From Collinsella sp. (GTDB taxonomy: Bacteria > Actinomycetota > Coriobacteriia > Coriobacteriales > Coriobacteriaceae): a stretch of 23,195 bases of DNA. The notes below the pieces were generated by a model. It was given only the letters and a program-made list of their open reading frames with translations, ran no database searches and was not told the DNA's origin. Of this stretch, positions 7,909 through 15,744 are shown piece by piece; position 1 is the stretch's first letter; every line of letters begins with the position of its first letter. The translations under genes and the position numbers were made by a program. The DNA lies in NCBI GenBank assembly GCA_019414325.1, contig DXMG01000034.1, positions 1 through 23,195 on the forward strand. The letters run 5' to 3'.

Positions 7909-9429
7909 GTGAGAGAGGAGAGCCCCCGACAAGGTATGAGGAGGCCCGACTCGGACCGTGCTTCCTCGCGGCGTAGCACACCGCGTTCCGGTCGCGTCGG
8001 GCAGTCGTTTAGCGAACGCTATATTGCCGGCGTTCCCGCCCGCATCATGCGCCCCCGTCTGATATTCATGGCCTGTCTGTTTATCTTGGTGTGTTTTGGT
8101 CTGCTGATGGTGTACTCGGCGTCTTCGGTCGAGGCGCTGCACGAGAATGGCTCAGCGACGTTTTTTCTGGGTCGACAGGCCGCGTTTGCCGTGGTCGGTG
8201 TTCTGGCGCTGATTGCCATCGTGCGCGTTTTGCCGGACAGCTGGTTTGGGGAGGATGTGCTCAGGATCTTCCTCATAGGCATGATAGGGCTACTGTTTCT
8301 GGTGTTCTTGGTGGGCAGCGGCAGCCGTGGCGCCACGCGCTGGCTCAACATCGCCGGCATTCAGTTCCAGCCTTCCGAGTTTTTAAAGCCATTTGCCATT
8401 GCGTATTCGGCTATCATGCTTGATCGCTTCTTTTCGCCCGGTGGCAACATCAACGAATTCCTTCGCAAGATGGGCATCTACCTGGGCATTTCGCTCTTTC
8501 TGATCTTTATCCAGCCCGATTTCGGTACCGTCCTGATCATCCTGTTGACCCTCATGTGCATGGCGTTGTTTGCGGGTCTCGACCCCAGATTTATCATCGG
8601 CGTGCTAATCTTCGGCATTCTCGTGATCGTGATTGCGCTTGTCGCAGAGCCGTACCGTATGGTGCGTATTCAGGTTGCCTTGAACCCTTGGGCCGACGAG
8701 TATGGCGACGGCTATCAGGCCACGCTTGCCATCATGGCCTTTGCCTCGGGCGGTCTGTTCGGCCGTGGCATCGGCAACTCAACCATGAAGTACTCGTATC
8801 TGCCCGAGGCGCACAATGACTACATCCTGGCCATCATTGGCGAGGAAGTCGGTTTTGTCGGAACCGTGCTGTTCTTCTTGGTGTTTGCGATGCTGATCTA
8901 CTCGGCGTTTCGCATTGCCGAGCAGGCGACCGATCGTCGGGGCGCGCTCATGGCGTCTGGCTCCGCGGTCATTCTCGCGGTGCAGTTTTTGATCAATGCG
9001 CTGGGCATCCTCAACGTGTTTCCCATGACGGGCAAACCGTTGCCGTTTATTAGCTACGGCGGTTCGTCGATTATTGTGTCGCTTATGCTTGCCGGTCTGA
9101 TCCTGCGCGTTTCGTACGAGAGCGCCCGTCGCGATGAGTACGACCGTCGCCGCGAGAGCTTTGCCGTTATGGATGAGAGTACCGCCGGCGTGCCCCACGT
9201 GCGCGGCGAGCGATCTTCGCGTAACGGCTTTACCGTTCTGGATGGCTCTGCGACCGAGCCGGCAGCCCGTCCACGCCCGCGAACGGCTCCGCAAGGTCGT
9301 CCGCAGCGCCCCAGCCCTCGCAGCGCGGGCGGCGGATATAATCGAATCGATTTGAACTCGGACCCGTCGGCGCGTTTGCGCACCGACGACCAGGGACCGC
9401 GTGTACGAAGGGACTACCATGACCGATAA
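7909..9429 (+). CDS. ftsW: FtsW, septal lipid II polymerase (SEDS family)
   Basis: FtsW is the SEDS glycosyltransferase that polymerises lipid II at the septum with FtsI. About ten membrane helices follow a basic N-terminal tail. SEDS landmarks are visible: LMVYSASS in the first helix, GATRWL, PSEFLKP, the extracellular EAHNDYILAIIGEEVGF loop and the LPFISYGGSS motif near the end. A roughly 100-residue Arg/Pro/Ser-rich cytoplasmic tail follows, as in many actinobacterial FtsW proteins. I chose the GTG at 7909 because AGGGG (7898-7902, over the murD stop) is six bases upstream. A TTG at 7903 and an ATG at 7936 are in-frame alternatives. The end overlaps murG by 11 bases. Confidence 0.95.
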   Translation: MREESPRQGMRRPDSDRASSRRSTPRSGRVGQSFSERYIAGVPARIMRPRLIFMACLFILVCFGLLMVYSASSVEALHENGSATFFLGRQAAFAVVGVLALIAIVRVLPDSWFGEDVLRIFLIGMIGLLFLVFLVGSGSRGATRWLNIAGIQFQPSEFLKPFAIAYSAIMLDRFFSPGGNINEFLRKMGIYLGISLFLIFIQPDFGTVLIILLTLMCMALFAGLDPRFIIGVLIFGILVIVIALVAEPYRMVRIQVALNPWADEYGDGYQATLAIMAFASGGLFGRGIGNSTMKYSYLPEAHNDYILAIIGEEVGFVGTVLFFLVFAMLIYSAFRIAEQATDRRGALMASGSAVILAVQFLINALGILNVFPMTGKPLPFISYGGSSIIVSLMLAGLILRVSYESARRDEYDRRRESFAVMDESTAGVPHVRGERSSRNGFTVLDGSATEPAARPRPRTAPQGRPQRPSPRSAGGGYNRIDLNSDPSARLRTDDQGPRVRRDYHDR

Positions 9430-10534
9430 GATGACCGTTGCTATTGCAGCCGGCGGCACGGCAGGACACATTAACCCCGCGCTCGCTTTGGCCGAGGAGC
9501 TGCATGACCGTGGCCACCACGTTGTGTTCGTGGGCCAGTCGCGCAAGCTCGAGGGTCGTCTGGTCCCCGAAGCTGGGTTTGATTTTGTGCCCATTACGGT
9601 CACGGGCTTCGACCGCTCCCGTCCCTGGACGGCGCTGACCTCGCTGTGGCGTGTCAACAAGGCCAAGCGTGCGCTCGCCAGTCATTTCTCAAAGGTCGGC
9701 AAGCCCGATGCTGCCATCGGTTTTGGTGCCTATGTCGAGGTTCCGCTGCTGGGGTGGTGCAAGGGCGCAGGCGTTCCGTATCTGCTACATGAGCAGAACT
9801 CTGTTCCGGGCCTGGCCAACAAGATGATGAACTCCCACGCCGCTCGCGTGTGCATCTCGGTGCCGGCAGCGCGTTCGGTCTTTGAGCGCGAAGGTGACCC
9901 TGACCACGTGCTCATGACCGGCAACCCCGTACGTCGCTCGGTGATCGAGGGCGATCGCGCTCGCGGCCGCAAGGCACTTGGCGTTCCCGAGGACGCTACG
10001 CTGCTGCTCGTCTTTGGCGGTTCACTTGGCGCCCAGCACCTCAACGAGCGCGTGGCTTCGCTCAAAAACGAGCTGCTTTCGCGCAAGAACCTCTATGTGT
10101 TGCATTCGACGGGTGCCGACGGCTTTGAGGAGACCGAGCGCGCTTTGGCGCTGACGCCCGAGGAGGCGAAGCGTTACCGCGTCCAGCCTTACATCGACAA
10201 CATGGGCGACATGCTGGCTGCTGCCGATTTGGTGCTATCGCGTTCGGGCGCATCGAGCGTGGCCGAGATCGCTGCGCTCGCCGTGCCCTCGGTGCTCGTG
10301 CCGTACCCGCATGCGACGGCCGACCACCAAACCACCAATGCCCGTTATCTGGTCGACGCCGGGGCCGGCGTGCTCTGTGCCGATGCCGATATCGACGGTT
10401 CTGCCTTTGCCGATGAGCTGCTGCACCTGGTCGATGACGCGGCGGCACGCGACGCCATGCGTCAGGCGGCGCGTGGTCTGGCTCAGGATAGGGCCGCCGC
10501 TCTTCTGGCGGATGCGGTAGAGGGTTTGCGTTAG
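9419..10534 (+). CDS. murG: MurG, lipid II synthase (UDP-GlcNAc transferase)
   Basis: This peripheral GT-B glycosyltransferase adds GlcNAc to lipid I on the inner membrane face. The first glycine loop AAGGTAGHINPAL (Gly12 to His17) binds the lipid diphosphate; HEQNSVPGLANK, GGSLGAQHLNE and the UDP-GlcNAc site SRSGASSVAEIAAL followed by HATADHQTTNA complete the family pattern. The ATG at 9419 is preferred: AAGGGA lies about six bases upstream, and it overlaps the end of ftsW by 11 bases. A GTG at 9401 would extend the protein by six residues, and an ATG at 9431 would shorten it by four. Length with the chosen start is 371 residues, normal for MurG. Confidence 0.96.
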   Translation: MTDKMTVAIAAGGTAGHINPALALAEELHDRGHHVVFVGQSRKLEGRLVPEAGFDFVPITVTGFDRSRPWTALTSLWRVNKAKRALASHFSKVGKPDAAIGFGAYVEVPLLGWCKGAGVPYLLHEQNSVPGLANKMMNSHAARVCISVPAARSVFEREGDPDHVLMTGNPVRRSVIEGDRARGRKALGVPEDATLLLVFGGSLGAQHLNERVASLKNELLSRKNLYVLHSTGADGFEETERALALTPEEAKRYRVQPYIDNMGDMLAAADLVLSRSGASSVAEIAALAVPSVLVPYPHATADHQTTNARYLVDAGAGVLCADADIDGSAFADELLHLVDDAAARDAMRQAARGLAQDRAAALLADAVEGLR

Positions 10535-10631
10535 TTAGACGGGATATCGTCGGTCGCCCTCGCGCTGATGCGGTAGGTGCGGTACAGTTAACGGGTTACA
10601 GGCAGTGTTTACGCAAGGAGTACACGAGCAC

Positions 10632-12050
10632 ATGGCTGATTCCCAGACTGCAACCTCCGCGCCCGAGTTTAAGAGCGCCCACTTTATCGGTATCGGCGGC
10701 GCCGGCATGAGCGGCATCGCCCTCGTTCTGCACGAGCGCGGTTATGCCGTTACCGGCTCCGACCTTAAGACGTCACGTTATATCCGCCAGCTTACCCGCG
10801 CTGGTGTGAAGGTGCATGTGGGCCATGAGGCCGCCACGATCGACGAGGTCAAGCCCGACGTGGTTGTTGTGTCCACCGCTATTCCGGAGTCCAACCCTGA
10901 ACTCGTGCGCGCTCGCGAGCTGGGTATTCCCGTGTGGCCCCGTGCCAAGATGCTCTCTGCTTTGGGCCACGGCTACACCACCGTCGCTGTTGCCGGCACG
11001 CATGGCAAGACCACCACGTCTTCGATGTGCGCCACCATGCTCGACCGCATGGGTCTGGATCCGAGCTTCTTGATCGGCGGCATCGTCGAGGGCTATGACA
11101 CGAACGGCAAGAACGGCTCGGGCGACTACTTTGTCGCCGAGGCCGACGAGTCCGATAGCTCCTTCCTGTTCCTGAACCCCAACGTGGTCATTGTGACCAA
11201 CGTCGAGGCCGACCACCTCGATCACTACTCGGGTATCGAGGAGATCGAGGCAACTTTCGCCAAATTCATGAGCCTGGTGGGCGAGGACGGCACCGTCATC
11301 GTCTGCGGCGAGGACCCGCATCTGGTCGAGCTCGCCAAGTCGACGGGCCGTCACGTGCTTTCCTACGGCTTTGCCGAGAGCAACGACATCGTCTGCGTGC
11401 ACCCGGATGTCAAGGGCATCCAGAGTGACTTTATCGTTCGCTTTGAGGACGGCACTGAGCATGCTGTGGAGATCAAGAGCAATCCCGGTCGCCACAACAT
11501 GCTCAACGCCACGGCGGTGCTCACCGTCGCCCATGTCCTGGGCCTTGACATCGACGCCGCCGCCAAGGCGCTCTCGAGCTTTGAGGGCGTCCGCCGTCGC
11601 TTTACCCACGTGGGCGATATCGATGGCATCACCGTGGTCGATGATTACGGCCATCACCCCACCGAGATCAAGGCGACGCTTGCTGCCGCTTCGTCGCTGG
11701 GCTACAAGCACGTCGACGTCGTGTTCCAGCCGCACCGCTATTCGCGCCTGCAGGCCCTGTGCGATGACTTTGCCGATGCATTTGCCAATGCCGATAAACT
11801 GCTGCTGATTGATGTGTTCTCGGCTGGCGAGATGCCCATTCCGGGTGTCACCTCTAAGATGCTCGCCGATACCGTGCGCGCCAAGCATCCTGGCAAGGAG
11901 GTCGTGTATTGCTCCAGCCGTCTTGAGCTCAATCAGGAGCTCGAGCAGATGGTGGGCGAGGGCGACCTGCTGCTCACCATGGGTGCCGGTGACGTTACGA
12001 CCGTCGGTCCCGAGTTTATCGAGTATCTGACTGCCAAGAAAGACGCTTAA
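10632..12050 (+). CDS. murC: MurC, UDP-MurNAc--L-alanine ligase
   Basis: MurC adds the first amino acid, L-alanine, to UDP-MurNAc. It has the N-terminal FIGIGGAGMSGIA loop, the ATPase loop AGTHGKTTTSS (Lys126), EADESDSSFL, NVEADHLDHY and the C-terminal DDYGHHPTEI motif, a combination diagnostic of MurC (472 residues). The ATG at 10632 is chosen because AAGGAG at 10615-10620 lies 11 bases upstream; an in-frame GTG at 10605 would place that site inside the coding region. A 97-base gap separates it from murG, with no clear promoter or terminator. The murB start lies only five bases after its stop. Confidence 0.96.
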   Translation: MADSQTATSAPEFKSAHFIGIGGAGMSGIALVLHERGYAVTGSDLKTSRYIRQLTRAGVKVHVGHEAATIDEVKPDVVVVSTAIPESNPELVRARELGIPVWPRAKMLSALGHGYTTVAVAGTHGKTTTSSMCATMLDRMGLDPSFLIGGIVEGYDTNGKNGSGDYFVAEADESDSSFLFLNPNVVIVTNVEADHLDHYSGIEEIEATFAKFMSLVGEDGTVIVCGEDPHLVELAKSTGRHVLSYGFAESNDIVCVHPDVKGIQSDFIVRFEDGTEHAVEIKSNPGRHNMLNATAVLTVAHVLGLDIDAAAKALSSFEGVRRRFTHVGDIDGITVVDDYGHHPTEIKATLAAASSLGYKHVDVVFQPHRYSRLQALCDDFADAFANADKLLLIDVFSAGEMPIPGVTSKMLADTVRAKHPGKEVVYCSSRLELNQELEQMVGEGDLLLTMGAGDVTTVGPEFIEYLTAKKDA

Positions 12051-12055
12051 GTCTA

Positions 12056-12967
12056 ATGGGTCTGTTTAACGCCGTCATGGCGCTCTCGGGCATGATCGAC
12101 ACGGATGTGATCGAGGACGAGCGCCTTGCGCGTCATACGAGCTATCGTATCGGCGGCAAGGCCGACCTCTTTGTGACGTGCCATAGCTATCATGCCCTCC
12201 GCCGCGCCGTGGCGGTGCTCGATCGCGAGCAGGTGCCGTGGGTCATCATCGGCAAGGGCTCCAATCTGCTGGTTGCCGATGGCGGTTATCGCGGTGCCGT
12301 CATTTCGCTGGGGCGTGAGTTTCAGCGCACGGTTGTTGCCGATGACGGCTGTACGCTGACGGTCGGTGCGGGCGTGATGTTTGCGCGCCTGGTCAACGAT
12401 GCCCTGTCGCGTAGCCTCTCGGGCCTTGAGTTTGCCGTTGGCATCCCTGGTTCGGTCGGCGGCGCGATATCTATGAACGCCGGCACACGGACCGAGTGGA
12501 TTGGCTCGCTGGTTGAGGATGTCGTAACGTTTGACCCGGCATCCGGCATCAAGCATTATGCGGGGTCCGAGATCACTTGGGGCTACCGCGAATGTAGCCT
12601 TCCCCGCAATGAGATCATCCTCGAGTGCGTGCTCAAGCTTAAACCGGCGCTCAAGGCCGACATTCGCGAGCGCATGGAGCGGTATCTGACGAGGCGCAAG
12701 CGTACTCAGCCCATGGGTCGCGCATCCTGCGGGTCGGTCTTTCGCAACCCGCCCGATGCGAGTGTGGGCAAGCTTATCGAGGATTGTGGATTAAAGGGTT
12801 TTTCAATTGGCGGCGCGGAAGTTTCGCCCGTTCACGCTAATTTTATCGTTAATAACGGAACTGCCTCGGCCGATGACGTTGCCGCGGTTATCAGACATGT
12901 GCACGGAAAGGTGAGGGAGGCGTATGGCATCGAGCTCAGACCGGAAGTTAAATTCCTCGGCTTCTAG
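12056..12967 (+). CDS. murB: MurB, UDP-N-acetylenolpyruvoylglucosamine reductase
   Basis: MurB is a flavoprotein that reduces enolpyruvyl-UDP-GlcNAc to UDP-MurNAc with NADPH. FAD-binding motifs are visible: HTSYRIGGKAD near the start, IGKGSNLLVADGG and GIPGSVGGAISMNAG. The catalytic serine lies in SCGSVFRNP (Ser227), followed by GKLIEDCGLKG, and the C-terminal acid is in the GIELRPEVKFLG ending. There is almost no Shine-Dalgarno sequence before the ATG at 12056, five bases after the murC stop, so reinitiation is likely; an ATG at 12077 is a possible alternative. Its last 44 bases overlap ftsQ in another frame. Confidence 0.95.
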   Translation: MGLFNAVMALSGMIDTDVIEDERLARHTSYRIGGKADLFVTCHSYHALRRAVAVLDREQVPWVIIGKGSNLLVADGGYRGAVISLGREFQRTVVADDGCTLTVGAGVMFARLVNDALSRSLSGLEFAVGIPGSVGGAISMNAGTRTEWIGSLVEDVVTFDPASGIKHYAGSEITWGYRECSLPRNEIILECVLKLKPALKADIRERMERYLTRRKRTQPMGRASCGSVFRNPPDASVGKLIEDCGLKGFSIGGAEVSPVHANFIVNNGTASADDVAAVIRHVHGKVREAYGIELRPEVKFLGF

Positions 12968-14180
12968 AGCATCGAAACCCCCCTTCCGCCGCGCCGGAGG
13001 GCGTTCCGGCGCGCCTGCCAAACCTCAACGCAATACCGTCGCGCACTCTAAGTCTGTCGGGCATGCTCGACAGACCAGTCGTCCGGTCGTCGGCTCGCAG
13101 CTCGGTAATCGTCCGGCCGCAAAAAAGTCCTCGCGTCCCTCGGTGACGTCAAAGCCTGTTATGGGCGCCAAGCCTGCCCGTCCCATGGCAGCTCCCAAGC
13201 CCTCGACGGGAACTAAAGCGGCGCGTCCAGGTCTCACGCTGGGCGCATCGAAACCGCGCTCGCTGACATCGGTGCCGGCTACCGCCAAGAAGCCTTCGAG
13301 TAAAAAAGGTTTCAACCCGTTATCTTCACTTGGAGCGATGGCAAATAAAACATCAGATGCCGCTTCTGTCGTTACAGGCAAAGGCAAAATCGTGGGCGGC
13401 GTTCTGGCCGTCTTGGCCGTGCTCGTCGTCGTTGCCATCGTGGTGATCAACTCTGGACTGTTTACTGCCACTGATATTCAGATTCAAGGCAGCGAGCATG
13501 TGACGAAGCACGATGCTATCCAGCTGATCGACTTGCCCGAGGGAACGTCGCTTTTTAACGTCGATCCCGACCAGATTACCGAGGATCTCAAGCAGAACCC
13601 GTGGGTTTCGGGCGTGGATGTCCAGCGCCAGTTTCCCCATACGCTTATCATCACGCCGACGGAGCGTAAAGTTATCGCCATTGCGTATATCAGCTCCGAC
13701 GACCTTGCCTGGGCTATCGGAGACGATGACACCTGGATCGCCCCGCTGTCGACGTCGGTCGAAGTGGACGACCAGGGCAACGTCATCACGACAGGGCAGG
13801 GCTCAAATACCTTGACCGGAATCAATGCCGCGCTGGCGCTCGCCAAGCATTATGGCGCGGTGTTGTTGACTGATGTCTCGGCGGATGTCGCTCCGGTTTC
13901 CGGCCAGGCGGTGAACTCCAAAGCCGTTAAGGCCGGCCTGGATTATGTGCGTGGTTTTTCGAGCGAGTTCTTGGGACAAGTCAAGGATATTTCCACGCCT
14001 TCGGTCGAAGCCATCTCGGCAAACCTCAATAACGGCATTGAGGTGTCGCTGGGCGATTCGGACGATATCGCCAAGAAGGAACGCGTAGTCACCAAGTTGC
14101 TTTCGCAGGTAGAGGGCGTAACGTATATCAATGTGCGCTCTCCGGGCAACTACACATTTAGGAATGCTCCGACCTCGTAG
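12924..14180 (+). CDS. ftsQ: FtsQ/DivIB cell division protein with long basic N-terminal tail
   Basis: FtsQ (DivIB) is a single-pass divisome protein that joins FtsL/FtsB and controls FtsWI activation. Residues 1 to about 150 form a Lys/Arg/Ser/Pro/Ala-rich, probably disordered cytoplasmic tail, unusually long. One membrane segment follows at about 156-177 (IVGGVLAVLAVLVVVAIVV), then a POTRA domain (about 184-255, containing DIQIQGSEHVT and NPWVSGVDVQRQFPHTL) and a beta domain. GGGAGG about five bases upstream strongly supports the ATG at 12924 although it lies inside murB. Position before ftsZ agrees. No ftsA gene follows, as is usual in Actinomycetota. Confidence 0.93.
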   Translation: MASSSDRKLNSSASRASKPPFRRAGGRSGAPAKPQRNTVAHSKSVGHARQTSRPVVGSQLGNRPAAKKSSRPSVTSKPVMGAKPARPMAAPKPSTGTKAARPGLTLGASKPRSLTSVPATAKKPSSKKGFNPLSSLGAMANKTSDAASVVTGKGKIVGGVLAVLAVLVVVAIVVINSGLFTATDIQIQGSEHVTKHDAIQLIDLPEGTSLFNVDPDQITEDLKQNPWVSGVDVQRQFPHTLIITPTERKVIAIAYISSDDLAWAIGDDDTWIAPLSTSVEVDDQGNVITTGQGSNTLTGINAALALAKHYGAVLLTDVSADVAPVSGQAVNSKAVKAGLDYVRGFSSEFLGQVKDISTPSVEAISANLNNGIEVSLGDSDDIAKKERVVTKLLSQVEGVTYINVRSPGNYTFRNAPTS

Positions 14181-14379
14181 CGCTGGTTGATGCTTTGTTG
14201 AGGGGCCATACCACGCCGTTTATCTGGTTTGTTTGGTTTTCACGGTCAATTATTTGACTGATACGTTCATAATGTGCAAACATAATACGGTTTACCTTTG
14301 CATTTACTTTCAACCTGAAGGTTAATGTGCGCAGGGGTCGACCCATGCTATGGCTATAACCTTTGTTCGGAGGACCGAC
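14181..14379 (+). promoter_or_regulatory. AT-richer upstream region of ftsZ, probable promoters
   Basis: This 199-base gap is visibly richer in A+T than the rest of the window and likely holds the ftsZ promoters. A candidate is TTCACG (14239-14244), 17 bases, then TACGTT (14262-14267) preceded by an extended TG. Further -10-like CATAAT hexamers occur at 14268-14273 and 14281-14286, and TTGACT lies at 14254-14259. Two inverted repeats are present: TGCAAA/TTTGCA (14275-14302) and AACCT-GA-AGGTT (14312-14323). The ribosome site GGAGGA (14369-14374) fixes the ftsZ start. Exact promoters are uncertain. Confidence 0.45.
14312..14323. repeat. Short inverted repeat AACCT-GA-AGGTT upstream of ftsZ
   Basis: Two five-base arms are perfectly complementary around a two-base centre. 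It lies 57 bases before the ftsZ ATG, downstream of the candidate promoters, a position suited to an operator or a small 5' leader structure. The short length means chance cannot be excluded. Confidence 0.35.
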
Positions 14380-15534
14380 ATGCACGAGACAGAGATCAAC
14401 AACTACCTTGCCGTCATTAAGGTGGTCGGCGTCGGCGGCGGCGGTACCAACGCGGTCAATCGAATGATCGAAGAGGGCATCCGCGGCGTCGAGTTTGTTG
14501 CCATCAACACCGATGCTCAGGCACTCGCGATCTCTGATGCCGATATCAAGGTGCACATCGGCACCGACCTTACCCGCGGCCTGGGCGCCGGCGCCAATCC
14601 CGAGGTTGGCCGCAAGGCTGCCGATGAGTCCCGCGACGACATCGCCGAGGCGCTCGCTGGCGCCGACATGGTGTTTATCACCTGCGGCGAGGGCGGCGGC
14701 ACCGGTACCGGCGCTGCTCCCATCGTTGCCGATATCGCGATGAACGAGGTCGGCGCACTGACCGTCGCCGTCGTGACCAAGCCCTTCACCTTCGAGGGCC
14801 GCAAGCGTAAGAAGAGCGCCGAGGAGGGCATCAAGACCCTCTCCGATTGCGTCGACACCATGATCGTCATTCCTAACGATAAGCTGCTCGACATCGCCGA
14901 GAAGAAGACCACCATGCTCGAGGCCTTCGCGATTGCCGATGGCGTCCTTTCCCAGGGCACCCAGGGCATCACCGACCTCATCACCGTCCCCGGTATCATC
15001 AACTTGGACTTCGCCGATGTTAAGACCATCATGAAGCAGGCCGGTACCGCCATGATGGGTATCGGTACCTCTTCTGGGGATACTCGTGCCGTCGACGCTG
15101 CCCAGCAGGCCATCTCCAGCCCGCTGCTCGAGAGCTCCATCGATGGTGCCACGCGCGTGCTGCTCTCCATCGCCGGTTCCAAGGACCTGGGCATCCAGGA
15201 GATCAGCGACGCCGCCGACGTTGTCGCCAACGCCGTCGACCCCGAGGCCAACATCATCTTCGGTACCGTTGTCGACGAGTCCCTGGGCGATCAGGTGCGT
15301 ATCACCGTCATCGCTACGGGCTTCTCCGACTCTAACGTCAACCGTCAGGATGAGCTCTTTGCTGCTCAGCAGTCTCAGAGCAAGGCCGCTGCCTCCGCTG
15401 AGCCGCAGCGCACCGCTCCGGCTGCCAGCCCGGCTCAGGCCGCTCCGACCCGCAACGTCGGTGGTACCGAGCTGCCCAACTTTGGCAACGACCAGTTCGA
15501 GCTTCCCGACTTCCTGAAGCGCGGTAGCTTCTAG
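14380..15534 (+). CDS. ftsZ: FtsZ, tubulin-like division ring GTPase
   Basis: FtsZ polymerises with GTP into the ring that organises the divisome. The 384-residue protein has the N-terminal KVVGVGGGGTNAVNRM nucleotide loop, the tubulin signature GGGTGTGAAP (Gly105 onward) and the T7 loop NLDFAD at Asn208-Asp213 that completes the GTPase site of the next subunit. A Gln/Ala/Ser/Pro linker leads to the C-terminal peptide LPDFLKR, the docking site for partners such as SepF. The ATG at 14380 is chosen because GGAGGA is five bases upstream; an ATG at 14350 would add ten residues ahead of the conserved start. Codon use is strongly biased to C-ending codons, as expected for high expression. Confidence 0.97.
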   Translation: MHETEINNYLAVIKVVGVGGGGTNAVNRMIEEGIRGVEFVAINTDAQALAISDADIKVHIGTDLTRGLGAGANPEVGRKAADESRDDIAEALAGADMVFITCGEGGGTGTGAAPIVADIAMNEVGALTVAVVTKPFTFEGRKRKKSAEEGIKTLSDCVDTMIVIPNDKLLDIAEKKTTMLEAFAIADGVLSQGTQGITDLITVPGIINLDFADVKTIMKQAGTAMMGIGTSSGDTRAVDAAQQAISSPLLESSIDGATRVLLSIAGSKDLGIQEISDAADVVANAVDPEANIIFGTVVDESLGDQVRITVIATGFSDSNVNRQDELFAAQQSQSKAAASAEPQRTAPAASPAQAAPTRNVGGTELPNFGNDQFELPDFLKRGSF

Positions 15535-15556
15535 TTCGTTTTTCTCAACGACCTGC

Positions 15557-15598
15557 ACGGGGTGTGTCCATTTGGATGCACCCCGTTTTGTTTCTCGT
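15557..15598 (+). terminator. Strong rho-independent terminator after ftsZ
   Basis: Thirteen bases (15557-15569, starting ACGGGGTG) pair with 15574-15586 (ending CACCCCGT) around an ATTT loop; two of the pairs are G-U wobbles. A T-rich tail follows (TTTTG then TTTC). It lies 23 bases after the ftsZ stop and should separate ftsZ from the pgeF-pst transcript. Confidence 0.88.
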
Positions 15599-15608
15599 TT
15601 GTAAACGA
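15595..15608. repeat. Inverted repeat TCGTTT-GT-AAACGA
   Basis: Six-base arms are perfectly complementary around GT. It begins in the T-rich tail of the ftsZ terminator and lies 16 bases before the direct repeat described at 15624. It could be a protein-binding site for the pgeF-pst promoter or a chance pairing. Confidence 0.3.
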
Positions 15609-15623
15609 AAGCCTCCAATCTCC

Positions 15624-15645
15624 TTACGTTCCCTTTACGTTTGGT
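15624..15645 (+). promoter_or_regulatory. Candidate Pho box: two 11-base direct repeats upstream of pgeF-pst
   Basis: The heptamer TTACGTT occurs at 15624-15630 and again at 15635-15641, separated by CCCT, giving an exact 11-base period. Response regulators of the PhoB/PhoP family bind heptamer direct repeats with this 7-4-7 geometry. A -10-like TATCCT lies at 15661-15666; for a 17-base spacer the -35 position would fall at 15638-15643, on the second repeat, as in activator-dependent Pho promoters. The operon behind it carries pstSCAB-phoU. Sequence and spacing are seen; the factor and function are inferred. Confidence 0.45.
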
Positions 15646-15702
15646 CCCTACCGCTGCGGGTATCCTTTTAAGGAAGTATGACAGCCGTATAAACGCGGAC
15701 TG

Positions 15703-15717
15703 CGCGGCGACGCCGCG
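15703..15717 (+). other. GC-rich hairpin in the pgeF leader
   Basis: CGCGGCG and CGCCGCG are complementary around a single A, so a hairpin of six pairs with a GAC loop can form. It ends 15 bases before the strong ribosome site AGGAGG (15732-15737). No T-tract follows, so it is not a terminator; it may stabilise the 5' end or affect ribosome access. A TATAAA at 15688-15693 could be a second -10 just upstream. Confidence 0.35.
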
Positions 15718-15744
15718 GTACTTGTGTTATTAGGAGGCTTTAGT

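Noticed and set aside
10535..10631. Promoter in the murG-murC gap (TACAGT at 10583-10588)
   Set aside because: There is no matching -35, and the hexamer is a weak -10. The gap has no terminator, so read-through from murG is the simpler view.
14158..15618. 486-codon open frame on the minus strand across ftsZ
   Set aside because: Its Gly/Asp/Val-rich translation is the complement of the strongly biased ftsZ codons; it also runs through the ftsZ terminator.
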